From Herbiconiux sp. L3-i23 (GTDB lineage: Bacteria; Actinomycetota; Actinomycetes; Actinomycetales; Microbacteriaceae): a stretch of DNA of 64,000 nt. How positions within the stretch are numbered: position 1 is the stretch's first letter; every line of letters begins with the position of its first letter. The stretch spans positions 2,418,001-2,482,000 of the forward strand of contig NZ_AP025737.1 of assembly GCF_023734115.1 (NCBI RefSeq). The letters run 5' to 3'. This document shows positions 55,272 to 64,000 of the stretch, piece by piece. The notes beneath the pieces are model-generated. The model did not search any database. It was not told where the DNA came from and saw only the letters and a program-made list of their open reading frames with translations. A program made the translations under genes and the position numbers.

Positions 55272-57326
55272 GTGGGATCCAGAACCCTCGCCCGACTGGG
55301 CGCCGGTCTTGCCGCCGGTGCGCTCGCTGCTGCCGCCGCACTGACGACCGTCTCGCCCGCGTGGGCCTCGGCGCCCGTCGACTTCGCCGGCTCCGACATC
55401 GTCGACTCGGTCGGCGCCATCAGTGGCGACGAGTCGCGTGTACAGGATGCCCTCGACGAGCTGCAGCAGACGACCGGCGTCACCCTGCTCGTCGCCTTCA
55501 TCGACGAGCCGTCCGACCCGTCGGACTTCGACGCCTGGTTCGACGAGACCGCCGCGAGCAACGGGCTCGGCGCGCGCAACGGGCTGTTCGTCGTCGCTGT
55601 CGATGCGCGCGAGTACCGCTTCCAAATCGGCACCGGAGTCGACATCGATGAGAGCGGCTTCGCGTCCATCGAGAACGATCGGGTCATCCCCGCGCTCGGG
55701 CAGGACCAATGGGCCGACGCGGCGATCGGTGCTGCAGAAGGCATCGCCGACGAACTCGGCTCCCCGCTCTCGAGCGATGAGGAGGCCGCGGCGGCCGCGT
55801 TCAGCTGGGTGCCCGCCGTGCTCATCATCGGCGGGTTCATCGCCCTCGTCATCGTCGTCGTCCTGATCATCCGCGCCCGCAACCGGTCCCGGTCGCGGGC
55901 GAAGGCCGCCGAGGAGGCGCGTCGCCTCGACGTCGAGGCGGGCGGGATGCTCGTCGCCCTCGACGACGCGGTCGAGAAGAGCGAGCAGGAGCTCGGTTTC
56001 GCCATCGCCGAGTTCGGCGACGAGCAGGCGAAACCGTTCCGAGCCGCGCTCGACGGCGCGAAGGCGAAGCTGCGGCAGGCATTCACCCTGCGTCAACAGC
56101 TCGACGACGTCCATCCCGACTCCGACGACGAGCGCCGGGCGTGGACGAACCAGATCATCGAACTGTGTCGCGCCGCCGATGCGGAGCTCGACGACCAGTC
56201 CGACGCGTTCGCCGCGCTGCGCGAGCAGAGCAGGAACGCACCCGGCGAGATCGACGCCGCCGCTCGCGAGGCGCAGGCCCTCGAGAGCCGACTGGCGGCC
56301 GCTCCCCCGATGCTCGCGGCCGTCACCGCCCGCTACTCCCCCGACGCCGTCGTCACCGTAGCGGAAGCTCCCGAACAGACCCGTGCCCTGCTCGACTTCG
56401 CGGGCGAGCGCATCGTCGCGGCGCGGTCCGCGCTCGAGGCGGGTACGGCGGGACTCGCGATCGGCGAGGTGCGAGCCGCGCGGAAGTCGCTCACTCAGGC
56501 CGCCGCCCTGCTCGACAAGCTGGACAACATCGGCGGTGAGCTGGACGCTGCGGCGCAGCGCATCGACTCCGCCGCCGACTCCCTCCGATCGGACGTCGCC
56601 GATTCGACGAGGCTCGCCGACCCCGCCGACTCCGAGACCGCGGCGCGCACGCGGGAGGCCCAGACCCTTCTCGCCGAGCTGACGCCGTCGGGGCCTCGCC
56701 GCTCCGATCCGCTCGGCACACTGTCGGTCCTCGCCGAGACCGAACGACGGCTCGATGCCGCCCTCGCACCGGCACGTCAGCGCGAGGAGCAGGTCGCCCG
56801 CGCCCGCGCGACACTCGAACGCAGTCTCGCCAGTGCGCGCGGACAGGTCGACTCGGCGGAGTCGTTCATCGGCGCCCGACGCGGTCAGGTCCGCGATGGT
56901 GCCCGTGCCCGACTGTCCGAGGCGAAACGGCACCTCGCCGAGGCATCGATGCTCGCGGCCGCCGATCCCGTCGCGGCGCTCGACGAGGCAGGATCCGCCG
57001 CGACCCTCGCCACCAGTGCGATGAACCTCGCGCGCAGCGACGTCACCGACCAGTACTCGGCCGGCTACCCCGGCGGCGGTTACAACACCGGCTCGTACGG
57101 CCGTGGCGGATCCTCAGGCGGGGACCTTGCCGGTGCCATCCTCGGCGGCATCATCGGCGGCATGCTCTCCGGCGGCGGACGTTCGAGCGGCGGCTTCGGC
57201 GGCGGCGGTTTCGGCGGAGGCTTCGGAGGCGGCGGCGGACGCAGCGGCGGCTTCGGCGGCGGGCGCAGCGGCGGTGGCCGCAGCGGCGGCTTCGGCGGTG
57301 GACGGCGTGGAGGCGGCCGGTTCTGA
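55272..57326 (+). CDS. TPM domain protein with coiled coil and Gly-rich tail
   Basis: 684 residues. A signal-like N-terminus is cleaved near residue 33 (PAWASA). The TPM domain covers about 35-165 (DDLQQ-type helix, then GLFVVAVDAREYRFQIGTG), then a membrane helix near 180-200, a long Ala/Glu coiled coil to about 600, and a Gly/Ser-rich tail of GGFGGG repeats. TPM proteins accompany envelope stress systems; the next gene, PspA, supports that. The tail is probably flexible. GTG 55272. Confidence 0.88.
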   Translation: MGSRTLARLGAGLAAGALAAAAALTTVSPAWASAPVDFAGSDIVDSVGAISGDESRVQDALDELQQTTGVTLLVAFIDEPSDPSDFDAWFDETAASNGLGARNGLFVVAVDAREYRFQIGTGVDIDESGFASIENDRVIPALGQDQWADAAIGAAEGIADELGSPLSSDEEAAAAAFSWVPAVLIIGGFIALVIVVVLIIRARNRSRSRAKAAEEARRLDVEAGGMLVALDDAVEKSEQELGFAIAEFGDEQAKPFRAALDGAKAKLRQAFTLRQQLDDVHPDSDDERRAWTNQIIELCRAADAELDDQSDAFAALREQSRNAPGEIDAAAREAQALESRLAAAPPMLAAVTARYSPDAVVTVAEAPEQTRALLDFAGERIVAARSALEAGTAGLAIGEVRAARKSLTQAAALLDKLDNIGGELDAAAQRIDSAADSLRSDVADSTRLADPADSETAARTREAQTLLAELTPSGPRRSDPLGTLSVLAETERRLDAALAPARQREEQVARARATLERSLASARGQVDSAESFIGARRGQVRDGARARLSEAKRHLAEASMLAAADPVAALDEAGSAATLATSAMNLARSDVTDQYSAGYPGGGYNTGSYGRGGSSGGDLAGAILGGIIGGMLSGGGRSSGGFGGGGFGGGFGGGGGRSGGFGGGRSGGGRSGGFGGGRRGGGRF

Positions 57327-57387
57327 CCCGGCACGACAACGACACTCGGATCCAGACGTGCAACACCCAGTGAAAGGTAGGAAGTCA

Positions 57388-58122
57388 ATGACTCAGAAGC
57401 AGTCCATCTTCGGCCGTATCGCCCAGCTGGCGAAGGCCAACATCAACGCGCTCCTCGACCAGGCCGAGGACCCTCAGCTCATGCTCGATCAGCTGGTCCG
57501 CGACTACTCGAACAGCATCTCCGAGGCGGAGAGCGCCATCGCTCAGACGATCGGGAACCTGCGGTTGCTCGAGGACGACTACCGCGAGGACGTCGACAAC
57601 GCTCGCGAGTGGGGCCAGAAGGCTCTCGCGGCGAGCCGCAAGGCCGACGAGCTGCGCGCGGCCGGCAACAGCGGCGACGCCGACAAGTTCGACGCGCTCG
57701 CCAAGGTCGCGCTGGGTCGCCAGCTGCAGTCCGAAAGCGAGGCGAAGGGGGCCGAGCCGACGATCGCGTCGCAGACCGAGGTCGTCGACAAGCTGAAGTC
57801 GGGCCTCGACAAGATGCGCGAGAAGCTCAACCAGCTGTCGGCGAAGCGTGACGAACTGAACGCCCGCCAGAAGACCGCGCAGGCGCAGTCGCAGGTGCAC
57901 GATGCCCTGAAGAGTATCGACATCATGGACCCGACCAGCGAGGTGAGCCGCTTCGAGGACAAGATCCGTCGCGAGGAGGCGAAGGTGCGCGGCCAGCAGG
58001 AGCTCGCCGCGTCGAGCCTCGACGCCCAGTTCGAGAGCCTCGAGGACATCGGTGAGCAGACCGAGATCGAGGCCCGCCTCGCTGCCCTGAAGTCCGGCGG
58101 CACCGCCGCAATCACCTCGTAG
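57388..58122 (+). CDS. pspA: PspA/IM30 family membrane-stress protein
   Basis: 244 residues, almost all helical (ESCRT-III fold). N-terminal amphipathic helix SIFGRIAQLAKANINALLD, then QAEDPQLMLDQLVRDY, and a coiled coil to the end. It binds stressed membranes as large oligomers. ATG 57388 is the start; frames reading further upstream pass antisense-like through the Gly-rich repeats. It follows the TPM gene by 61 bp. Confidence 0.93.
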   Translation: MTQKQSIFGRIAQLAKANINALLDQAEDPQLMLDQLVRDYSNSISEAESAIAQTIGNLRLLEDDYREDVDNAREWGQKALAASRKADELRAAGNSGDADKFDALAKVALGRQLQSESEAKGAEPTIASQTEVVDKLKSGLDKMREKLNQLSAKRDELNARQKTAQAQSQVHDALKSIDIMDPTSEVSRFEDKIRREEAKVRGQQELAASSLDAQFESLEDIGEQTEIEARLAALKSGGTAAITS

Positions 58123-58146
58123 GGCTACTCCGGCGCGGCGGCGCTC

Positions 58147-59172
58147 TGGTCTCGATGCGCTTCGCTTACTCGACCCGTTTCGATACGCTCCTCCGTCGCT
58201 ACTCAACGACCGGGTTGGGTCCCGCTCGTTGAGCGCAGCGATACGAAGGACACGGCTCCCGATTCCGGTCGTTGAGTAGGCGCGCCAGCGCCGTATCAAG
58301 ACGGCTCGAGTAAGCGAGGAACGAGCGTATCGAGAGCGCACGCGCTGTGGTCTCGATGCGCTTCGCTTACTCGACCCGTCTCGATACGCTCCTTCGTCGC
58401 TACTCGACGACCGGTGGAAAGCCCGCCCGTTGAGTGCAGCGATACGAAGGGCACGGTCTCATACCGGTCGTCGAGTAGGCGAAGCGCACCGAGACGGCTC
58501 GAGTAGCGAGGAACGAGCGTACCGAGAGCACCGTTGCGGACCTCGGAGCTGTGGTCTCGATGCGCTTCGCTTACTCGACCCGTTTCGATACGCTTCTTCG
58601 TCGCTACTCAACGACCGGGTTGGGTCCCGCTCGTTGAGCGCAGCGATACGGAGGGCACCAGCGGACTCCCGGTCGTTGAGTAGGCGCGCCAGCGCCGTAT
58701 CAAAACGGCTCGAGTAGCGAGGAACGAGCGTATCGAGAGCGCAGTTTCGGACGTCGGAGCTGTGGTCTCGATGCGCTTCGCTTACTCGACCCGTTTCGAT
58801 ACGCTTCTTCGTCGCTACTCAACGACCGGGTTGGGTCCCGCTCGTTGAGCGCAGCGATACGGAGGGCACCAGCGGACTCCCGGTCGTTGAGTAGGCGCGC
58901 CAGCGCCGTATCAAAACGGCTCGAGTAGCGAGGAACGAGCGTATCGAGAGCGCAGTTTCGGGCGTCGGAGCTGTGGTCTCGATGCGCTTCGCTTACTCGA
59001 CCCGTCTCGATACGCTCCTCCGTCGCTACTCGACGACCGGGATACCGCCCCGCTCGTTGAGCGAAGCGATACGAAAGACACGACGCCTGCTCCGGTCGTC
59101 GAGTAGGGTCGCCAGGCCCGTATCGAGACGGCTCGAGTAGCGCGGGACGAGCGTAACGAGAGCGCAGTTCGG
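58147..59172. repeat. Five-copy array of a ~200-bp palindrome-rich unit (family E)
   Basis: Units begin with TGGTCTCGATGCGCTTCG at 58147, 58348, 58552, 58763 and 58974. Each contains inverted segments such as CTACTCAACGACCGG / CCGGTCGTTGAGTAG and CGATACGCTC / GAGCGTATCG. Units 3 and 4 appear identical but for one base near their ends; units 1, 2 and 5 differ at many positions. The block fills the 1,050-bp gap between pspA and ilvA; no gene is seen in it. Confidence 0.93.
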
Positions 59173-60435
59173 TTAGTGGCCGGTGCGGGGGTCGTAGCCC
59201 TCGGCGCGGAGGCGGTCGATGACCTGCTGCGCGTGCTCGTGTCCGCGGGTCTCGACACTGATCTCGATCTCGACCTCGGTGATCTGCAGGCCCTGACCGT
59301 GCCGAGTGTGCAGCACCTCGACGACGTTGGCTCCGGCATCGGCGATGAGCGTCGAGATGATCGCCAGCTGGCCGGGGCGGTCGGGCAGGCCGATGCGGAG
59401 GCTGAGGTACCGGTCCCCCGCCGCGAGGCCACGGCTGATGACCCGCTCCATCATGAGCGGGTCGATGTTGCCGCCCGACAGCACCACGACGGTGTTGCCG
59501 AGGTTCTCCGGAAGCCGCCCGGCGAGGATCGCGGCGACACCGACGGCGCCCGCCGGTTCGACGACCAGCTTGGCGCGTTCGAGCAGCACCACGAGGGCCT
59601 GCGCCGTCTCGTCGTCGGTGACGGTGACGACCTCGTCGACCGCGTCGCGGATGATCGCGAAGTTCAGGATGCCGGGCTTCGCGACCGCGATGCCGTCGGC
59701 GATCGTCGGCCGGGTCTCGATGACGGTCGGCTCCCCCGAGGTGAGCGACGGCGGGTATGCGGCCGCGTTCTCGGCCTGCACCCCGATGACGCGGATGTCG
59801 CGCCCGTACTCCGCCGCCTGTTGACGGATCGCGCTCGCGAGTCCCGCGATGAGTCCGCCGCCACCGATCGGGACGACGACCGTGTCCACATCGGGCCGCT
59901 GCTCGAGGATCTCGAGCCCCAGGGTGCCCTGACCGGTCACCACGTCGGGGTGGTCGAACGGCGGGATCAGCACCGCGCCGGTCTCCTCGGCGTACTCGGC
60001 GGCCGCGCGCAGCGGCTCCTCGACGGTGAGACCCTGAAGGCGCACCTCGGCGCCGTAGTTCTTGGTGGCCTGCAGCTTCGGCAGCGGGACGCCGATCGGC
60101 ATGAAGATCGTCGCCTTGATGCCGAGCTCGCGGGCCGCGAACGCGACTCCCTGCGCGTGATTGCCGGCGGACGCGGCGACGACGCCGCGGGAGCGCTCCT
60201 CGGAGGTCAGCTTCGACAGGCGGTTGTAGGCGCCGCGGATCTTATACGACCCCGTTCGCTGCAGGTTCTCGCACTTCAGATAGACGGGGCTGCCGAGCAC
60301 ATCGGCGAGATACCGCGAACTCTCGAGCGGGGTGACTTCCGCCGCCGAGGCGACCACCTCGCGTGCCGCGACGAACTCGGCGAGAGTCGGGCCGGCGAAC
60401 GCGGGCGCGCGCGTCGTGGCAGCGGTGTCAGTCAT
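59173..60435 (-). CDS. ilvA: Threonine ammonia-lyase (dehydratase) with ACT domain
   Basis: 420 residues, fold-type II PLP enzyme. PLP lysine K65 is in TGSYKIRGAYN, the phosphate loop is VPIGGGGLIAG, and the late motif is VVLSGGNIDP. A C-terminal ACT-like regulatory domain (about 335-410: RPGQLAIISTLIADAGANVVE) senses an amino acid. It deaminates threonine to 2-oxobutyrate, feeding isoleucine. ATG 60435 overlaps the upstream stop (ATGA). Its 3' end abuts the repeat array. Confidence 0.93.
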   Translation of the reverse strand: MTDTAATTRAPAFAGPTLAEFVAAREVVASAAEVTPLESSRYLADVLGSPVYLKCENLQRTGSYKIRGAYNRLSKLTSEERSRGVVAASAGNHAQGVAFAARELGIKATIFMPIGVPLPKLQATKNYGAEVRLQGLTVEEPLRAAAEYAEETGAVLIPPFDHPDVVTGQGTLGLEILEQRPDVDTVVVPIGGGGLIAGLASAIRQQAAEYGRDIRVIGVQAENAAAYPPSLTSGEPTVIETRPTIADGIAVAKPGILNFAIIRDAVDEVVTVTDDETAQALVVLLERAKLVVEPAGAVGVAAILAGRLPENLGNTVVVLSGGNIDPLMMERVISRGLAAGDRYLSLRIGLPDRPGQLAIISTLIADAGANVVEVLHTRHGQGLQITEVEIEISVETRGHEHAQQVIDRLRAEGYDPRTGH

Positions 60436-61586
60436 TCTCGTACGACGTCCTTGAGCGTGGGATTCGGGTTGGTCCTCCACCGGCCTTCGACGATGTACTT
60501 GATCATCACGTTGGCGACGGCGACAACGGGCACCGCGAACAGAGTCCCGGGGATGCCCGCCAGTATTGCACCGCTTCCGACCGCCAGCACAACCGCGAGC
60601 GGGTGCACCTTCACGGCGGTGCCCATGATGAGCGGCTGCAGCACATGACCCTCGATCTGCTGCACGAGCAGGACGACGCCGAGCATGATGACGGCGGGCC
60701 AGAGGCCGTTGTAGACGAGGGCGATGAAGACGGCGAGCGCGCCGGTCACCACTGCACCGAGCACGGGCACGAACGAGCCGAGGAAGACGAGCACGGCGAT
60801 GGGGATCGCGAGCGGCACCTGCAGGATGAAGGCGCCGAGGCCGATGCCGACCGCGTCGATGAATGCGACGAGGATCTGGACGCGCACGAAGTTGCCGAGG
60901 GTCAGCCACCCGGCCTGCCCTGCGCCGTCGACCGCGGTGCGGGCGCGCCTCGGGAAGAGGCGCACGATCCACCGCCAGATACCGCGGCCGTCGATCAGCA
61001 GGAAGAGGGTGGCGAACAGGGTGAGCAGCACCCCGGTCAGCACGTGGCCGAGCGTCGAGCCGACGGACAGCGCCCCGGAGACGACGACCTGGCTGTCCTG
61101 CTGGATCGCCGCGACGATCGACTGCACCCAGTCGTTGATCTGCCCCTCGGTGAGGTGCAGGGGCGAGTCGAGCAGGTACTGCTTCAACTGGTCGTACGAC
61201 TCGATGGTCTGCTGCCGCAGGTCGTCGAAGCCGCGGATCACCTGGGTGACGACGAGCCAGACGAGCGCGGTGACGGCGGCGATGGTGCCGAGCTCGGCGA
61301 TCGCGATGGCGAGCCACTTCGGCCAGCGGTGCCGGACGAGGAAATTCACGAGCGGCACGAGCAGCGCCGCGAAGAGCATCGCGATGAGCAGCGGGATGAC
61401 GATGAGCCGGAGCTGCACGATCAGGAAGGTGACGATCGCGAGCACCCCGGCGATGGCGAGGATCCGCCACGACCACGCCCCCGCGATGCGCACCCCGTCG
61501 GGAAGGGTGTCGGGCGGCACCTCACCGGTCGGCTCGTCCGGGGTATCTCCGGAGCGGCCGACCCTGCCTCTGCCTCTCAGCACCAT
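60432..61586 (-). CDS. AI-2E family transporter
   Basis: 384 residues. A short cytosolic start, eight predicted helices, and the family region VQQIEGHVLQPLIMGTAVKVHP with GIPGTLFAVPVVAV near the end. Members export varied small molecules; the AI-2 link is known for only some. The stop overlaps the ilvA start, so the pair is co-translated. Confidence 0.9.
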   Translation of the reverse strand: MVLRGRGRVGRSGDTPDEPTGEVPPDTLPDGVRIAGAWSWRILAIAGVLAIVTFLIVQLRLIVIPLLIAMLFAALLVPLVNFLVRHRWPKWLAIAIAELGTIAAVTALVWLVVTQVIRGFDDLRQQTIESYDQLKQYLLDSPLHLTEGQINDWVQSIVAAIQQDSQVVVSGALSVGSTLGHVLTGVLLTLFATLFLLIDGRGIWRWIVRLFPRRARTAVDGAGQAGWLTLGNFVRVQILVAFIDAVGIGLGAFILQVPLAIPIAVLVFLGSFVPVLGAVVTGALAVFIALVYNGLWPAVIMLGVVLLVQQIEGHVLQPLIMGTAVKVHPLAVVLAVGSGAILAGIPGTLFAVPVVAVANVMIKYIVEGRWRTNPNPTLKDVVRE

Positions 61587-61628
61587 CGGCTCAGTTTAGG
61601 AGCAGCGACTGTGCGCGGTGCCCGACCG

Positions 61629-62699
61629 TTACGCGGGGCGCACCGCCACAGGGGTGCCGCGCAGCGCGACCCGCACCGACTCCCCGACCGCGGGCGACAC
61701 GGCGACGTCGTGCTGCACCACCAGTTCGACCCCGCCGACCACCGCGACGGTCGTCCGCCGCGACGATCCGAGGAAGCTGCTCGCGACGACGGTACCGTTC
61801 CAGCCGGTCGAGCCGAGCAGCAGATCCTCGGGTCGGACGCTCGCGAGCACGGGCCCGTTCGGCTCGGTGGGGTCGATGAGCGGCAGGGTCTCGCCCAGCA
61901 GTTCGACCCGGCCGCCGTCGACGATGCCGGGGATGCGGTTGCTGGTGCCCACGAAGTCGGCGACGAACGCGGTCGCCGGCCGCGAGTACAGCTCTTCCGG
62001 GGCACCGAGCTGCTCGATGCGGCCCGCGTTCATGACGGCGACCCGGTCGGCGACGGCGAGCGCCTCCTCCTGGTCGTGGGTGACGAAGAGGGTGGTGATG
62101 CCGAGCTCGAGCTGGATGAGGCGGATCTGTTCGCGCAGCTGCACGCGCACCTTCGCGTCGAGCGCCGACAGCGGTTCGTCGAGCAGGAGCACGCGGGGAC
62201 GGGTCACCAGGGCGCGGGCGAGAGCGACGCGCTGCTGCTGCCCGCCCGAGAGCTGGTGCGCGAACCGCTCCCCCTTGTCGCCGAGGCCGACCAGTTCGAG
62301 CGCCTCGAGCGCGCGCTGACGTCGCTCGGCCGAGGCGACCTTGCGCATCCGCAGCCCGTACTCGACGTTCGCAATCGAGGTCATGTGCGGGAACAGCGAG
62401 TACGACTGGAAGACCATGCCCATGTCGCGCTTGTTCGTGGGGATGCGCGCCACATCGTCGCCGTCGATGAGGATCTCGCCCGAGTCGATGCGCTCGAGCC
62501 CGGCGAGGCTGCGCAGCGCGGTCGTCTTGCCGCAGCCGGAGGGGCCGAGCAGGGCGATGAACTCGCCGGGGGCCAGCCGGAGGTCGATCCCGTCGAGCGC
62601 ACGAGCTGCGCCGTAGGTCTTGACGACGCCGCGCAGCTCGACGGCGGCAGAGCGGCTCTGCGACGGCGCGGCCGAAGGGGTGGGAGTGAGAGTGGTCAC
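61629..62699 (-). CDS. ABC importer ATP-binding protein (PotA/FbpC type, with TOBE domain)
   Basis: 356 residues. Walker A GPSGCGKTT, Q-loop VFQSYSLFPHMTS, signature LSGGQQQRVALARAL, Walker B VLLLDEPLSALD, H-loop VTHDQEEA, then a TOBE-like C-terminal domain. The type serves iron, putrescine, thiamine or phosphonate uptake; the binding protein is outside the window. The GTG start overlaps the permease stop (GTGA). Confidence 0.93.
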   Translation of the reverse strand: MTTLTPTPSAAPSQSRSAAVELRGVVKTYGAARALDGIDLRLAPGEFIALLGPSGCGKTTALRSLAGLERIDSGEILIDGDDVARIPTNKRDMGMVFQSYSLFPHMTSIANVEYGLRMRKVASAERRQRALEALELVGLGDKGERFAHQLSGGQQQRVALARALVTRPRVLLLDEPLSALDAKVRVQLREQIRLIQLELGITTLFVTHDQEEALAVADRVAVMNAGRIEQLGAPEELYSRPATAFVADFVGTSNRIPGIVDGGRVELLGETLPLIDPTEPNGPVLASVRPEDLLLGSTGWNGTVVASSFLGSSRRTTVAVVGGVELVVQHDVAVSPAVGESVRVALRGTPVAVRPA

Positions 62700-63487
62700 G
62701 ATGTCCTTCGAGAGGTGCGGCCCGCGCCGACGCGGCCGATGACGATGAGGAGGAGGAATGCGAACAGCAGCGCCAGGAGCGTGAAGATCACGGCACCGAA
62801 CGGATCCTGCTTGCTCACCACGAGCAGCGAGGTCTGCAGGTTGACGCGGCTGAGCAGCGAGGCGAACGTGAACTCGCCGAGCACGACGGCGACGGAGATG
62901 AGCGCCGCGGCGAGCACCCCGCGTCGCAGGTTCGGCAGGATCACCCGCAGCAGCGTGGTCACCCACCCCGCGCCGAGCGAGCGCGACGCCTCGGCGAGGG
63001 TGGTGACATCGACCGCGTCGAGGTTCGCCTGGATGGCCCGGTAGGAGAACGGCAGCACGAGGACGACGTAGGCGAGCGCCAGGGTCCAGATCCCGGAGCC
63101 GAAGGTGCGCGACAGCACCTGGTAGATCGGCGCCAAGCCGACGACGAGCACGATGGCCGGCACCGAGATCGGCAGCAGGCAGAGGAACTCCATGATCGGG
63201 CGCACTTTCGGGAAGCGCAGCCGCACGAGCACCATGGTCGGCACGAGAAGCAGCAGCATCACGAGCACCGTGACAAGAGCGAGCACGAGCGAGTTGCCGA
63301 GGCCGCGGAAGACCGGCGTGTAGGCGCGCGCCTCCTCCGGGTCGAAGAGCGCGAGCCAGCGGTCGAGGGTGAGACCGCCCTCGAGGCCGCCGCGGAGGGT
63401 GAAGGCGATCATCCCGACGATCGGGATGGCGAAGACCAGGCCGACGAGGCCGAGGATGGCGATGCGGGTGACGCGCGAGGGGTTCAT
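62696..63487 (-). CDS. ABC importer permease (PotC/FbpB C-half type)
   Basis: 263 residues with six helices. The EAA loop TLAEASRSLGAGWVTTLLRV docks on the ATPase. Its start overlaps the preceding permease stop (ATGA) and its stop overlaps the ATPase start, a standard permease-permease-ATPase unit. Confidence 0.92.
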   Translation of the reverse strand: MNPSRVTRIAILGLVGLVFAIPIVGMIAFTLRGGLEGGLTLDRWLALFDPEEARAYTPVFRGLGNSLVLALVTVLVMLLLLVPTMVLVRLRFPKVRPIMEFLCLLPISVPAIVLVVGLAPIYQVLSRTFGSGIWTLALAYVVLVLPFSYRAIQANLDAVDVTTLAEASRSLGAGWVTTLLRVILPNLRRGVLAAALISVAVVLGEFTFASLLSRVNLQTSLLVVSKQDPFGAVIFTLLALLFAFLLLIVIGRVGAGRTSRRTS

Positions 63488-64000
63488 CGCTGCCACCTCG
63501 ACGCCCGGCGCTGCAGCACGGCGTAGAGCGACATGACGATCGCCATGATGACGATCATCCCGAGCGCGAGTGCGCCCGCGAGGTTCGCCCGGCCGAGCAG
63601 GACCTCGCTCGACAGGGCTCCACGGATCTGCAACGGCACGATCGGCGATCCCTGGCTGATCAGCGCGGCGGCGGTGCCGTAAGCCGAGAAGGCGTTCGCG
63701 AAGAGCAGCAGCAGGCTGCCGAAGAACGACGGGGCGAGGACGGGCATGCCGATCTTCGTCCAGAAGGCGAGACGGGATCCGCCGAGCGTCGCGTTGGCCT
63801 CGGCCCACTGCGGCTTCAGCGCCTCGAGAGCGGGGAGGAACGTGATGATCATGAGCGGAATCTGGAAGTACAGGTACGGCAGCACGAGGCCCGGCAGGTC
63901 GTAGAGCCAGATGCCGCCCTCGTAGATGTCGAGGCCAGCGTCCCGCAGCAGCAGGGTGAGCACGCCCTGGGCGCCGATGACGGCGATGAAGGCGAAGGCG
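63484..64000 (-). CDS. ABC importer permease, 5' part beyond the window
   Basis: The frame stays open through the right edge; the residues before MLTLLLRDAG read AFAFIAVIGAQG, so the start lies outside. The visible part has the loop EALKPQWAEANATLGGSRLAF (EAA-type) and four helices. It is the first permease of the importer continued to the left. The substrate is unknown. Confidence 0.9.
   Translation of the reverse strand, partial: AFAFIAVIGAQGVLTLLLRDAGLDIYEGGIWLYDLPGLVLPYLYFQIPLMIITFLPALEALKPQWAEANATLGGSRLAFWTKIGMPVLAPSFFGSLLLLFANAFSAYGTAAALISQGSPIVPLQIRGALSSEVLLGRANLAGALALGMIVIMAIVMSLYAVLQRRASRWQR

Noticed and set aside
58147-59172. Possible CRISPR array
   Set aside because: Units are about 200 bp and palindromic throughout; there are no short repeats with unique spacers and no cas genes nearby.
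60363-63044. 893-codon frame antisense to the AI-2E gene and the ABC importer genes
   Set aside because: Shadow of two or more conserved coding genes.

Overview
The window is high-GC, gene-dense chromosomal DNA of an actinobacterium. The closest fit is the family Microbacteriaceae. Pointers are a split xseA/xseB next to ispH, DUF4245, DUF4307 and DUF6264-type proteins, a class II fructose bisphosphatase, a Z-prenyl transferase of the short actinobacterial kind, many GTG starts with 4-base stop/start overlaps, and abundant intergenic palindromes. No rRNA or tRNA gene was seen. Assignments come from reading motifs by eye; no database search was run.

Layout. 1-5670: the 3' end of a CPBP membrane protease, then the glycine cleavage operon gcvT-gcvH-gcvP behind a tandem glycine riboswitch. 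5773-13870: a CopC-like protein and a six-gene peptide operon (amidohydrolase, binding lipoprotein, two permeases, a fused double ATPase, a GntR/UTRA regulator) with candidate palindromic operators upstream. 14009-21314: small metabolic enzymes and membrane proteins, including an SMR exporter preceded by a 41-nt element that matches the guanidine-III riboswitch, and an orphan MT0933-type antitoxin. 21315-22094 is AT-richer and holds one orphan gene.

22095-32647 is an integrated mobile element of about 10.5 kb. It lies between two copies of a 19-bp sequence (18/19 identical), one of which is the last codons of ychF. It has a tyrosine integrase, a leaderless repressor, an excisionase-type protein, an early operon of overlapping genes that includes a probable replication initiator with a palindromic origin candidate inside it, an HNH nuclease, a short tail protein ending in an S74 chaperone domain, and an 844-residue tape measure protein. 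No terminase, portal, capsid, major tail protein or lysis gene was recognised. It therefore looks more like a phage satellite, or a heavily reduced prophage, than a complete prophage. This is the most interesting part of the window.

32629-57000s: housekeeping genes. These are ychF, a MalY-type lyase, an exonuclease, an MFS exporter, rmuC, the gluconeogenic pair glpX/fba (divergent), ispH, xseA-xseB-DUF4245-carbonic anhydrase-fumC, DUF427, a PIN-PhoH protein, a class V aminotransferase, the prenyl transferase, a hemolysin III family protein, greA, and a TPM protein next to PspA. 58123-59172 is a gene-free array of five copies of a roughly 200-bp palindrome-rich unit. 59173-64000: threonine dehydratase with an AI-2E family permease, then an ABC importer whose first permease runs off the end.

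At least six distinct palindromic repeat families fill the intergenic gaps, mostly between convergent genes or at gene ends. This suggests they act as bidirectional terminators, as REP-like mobile repeats, or as both.
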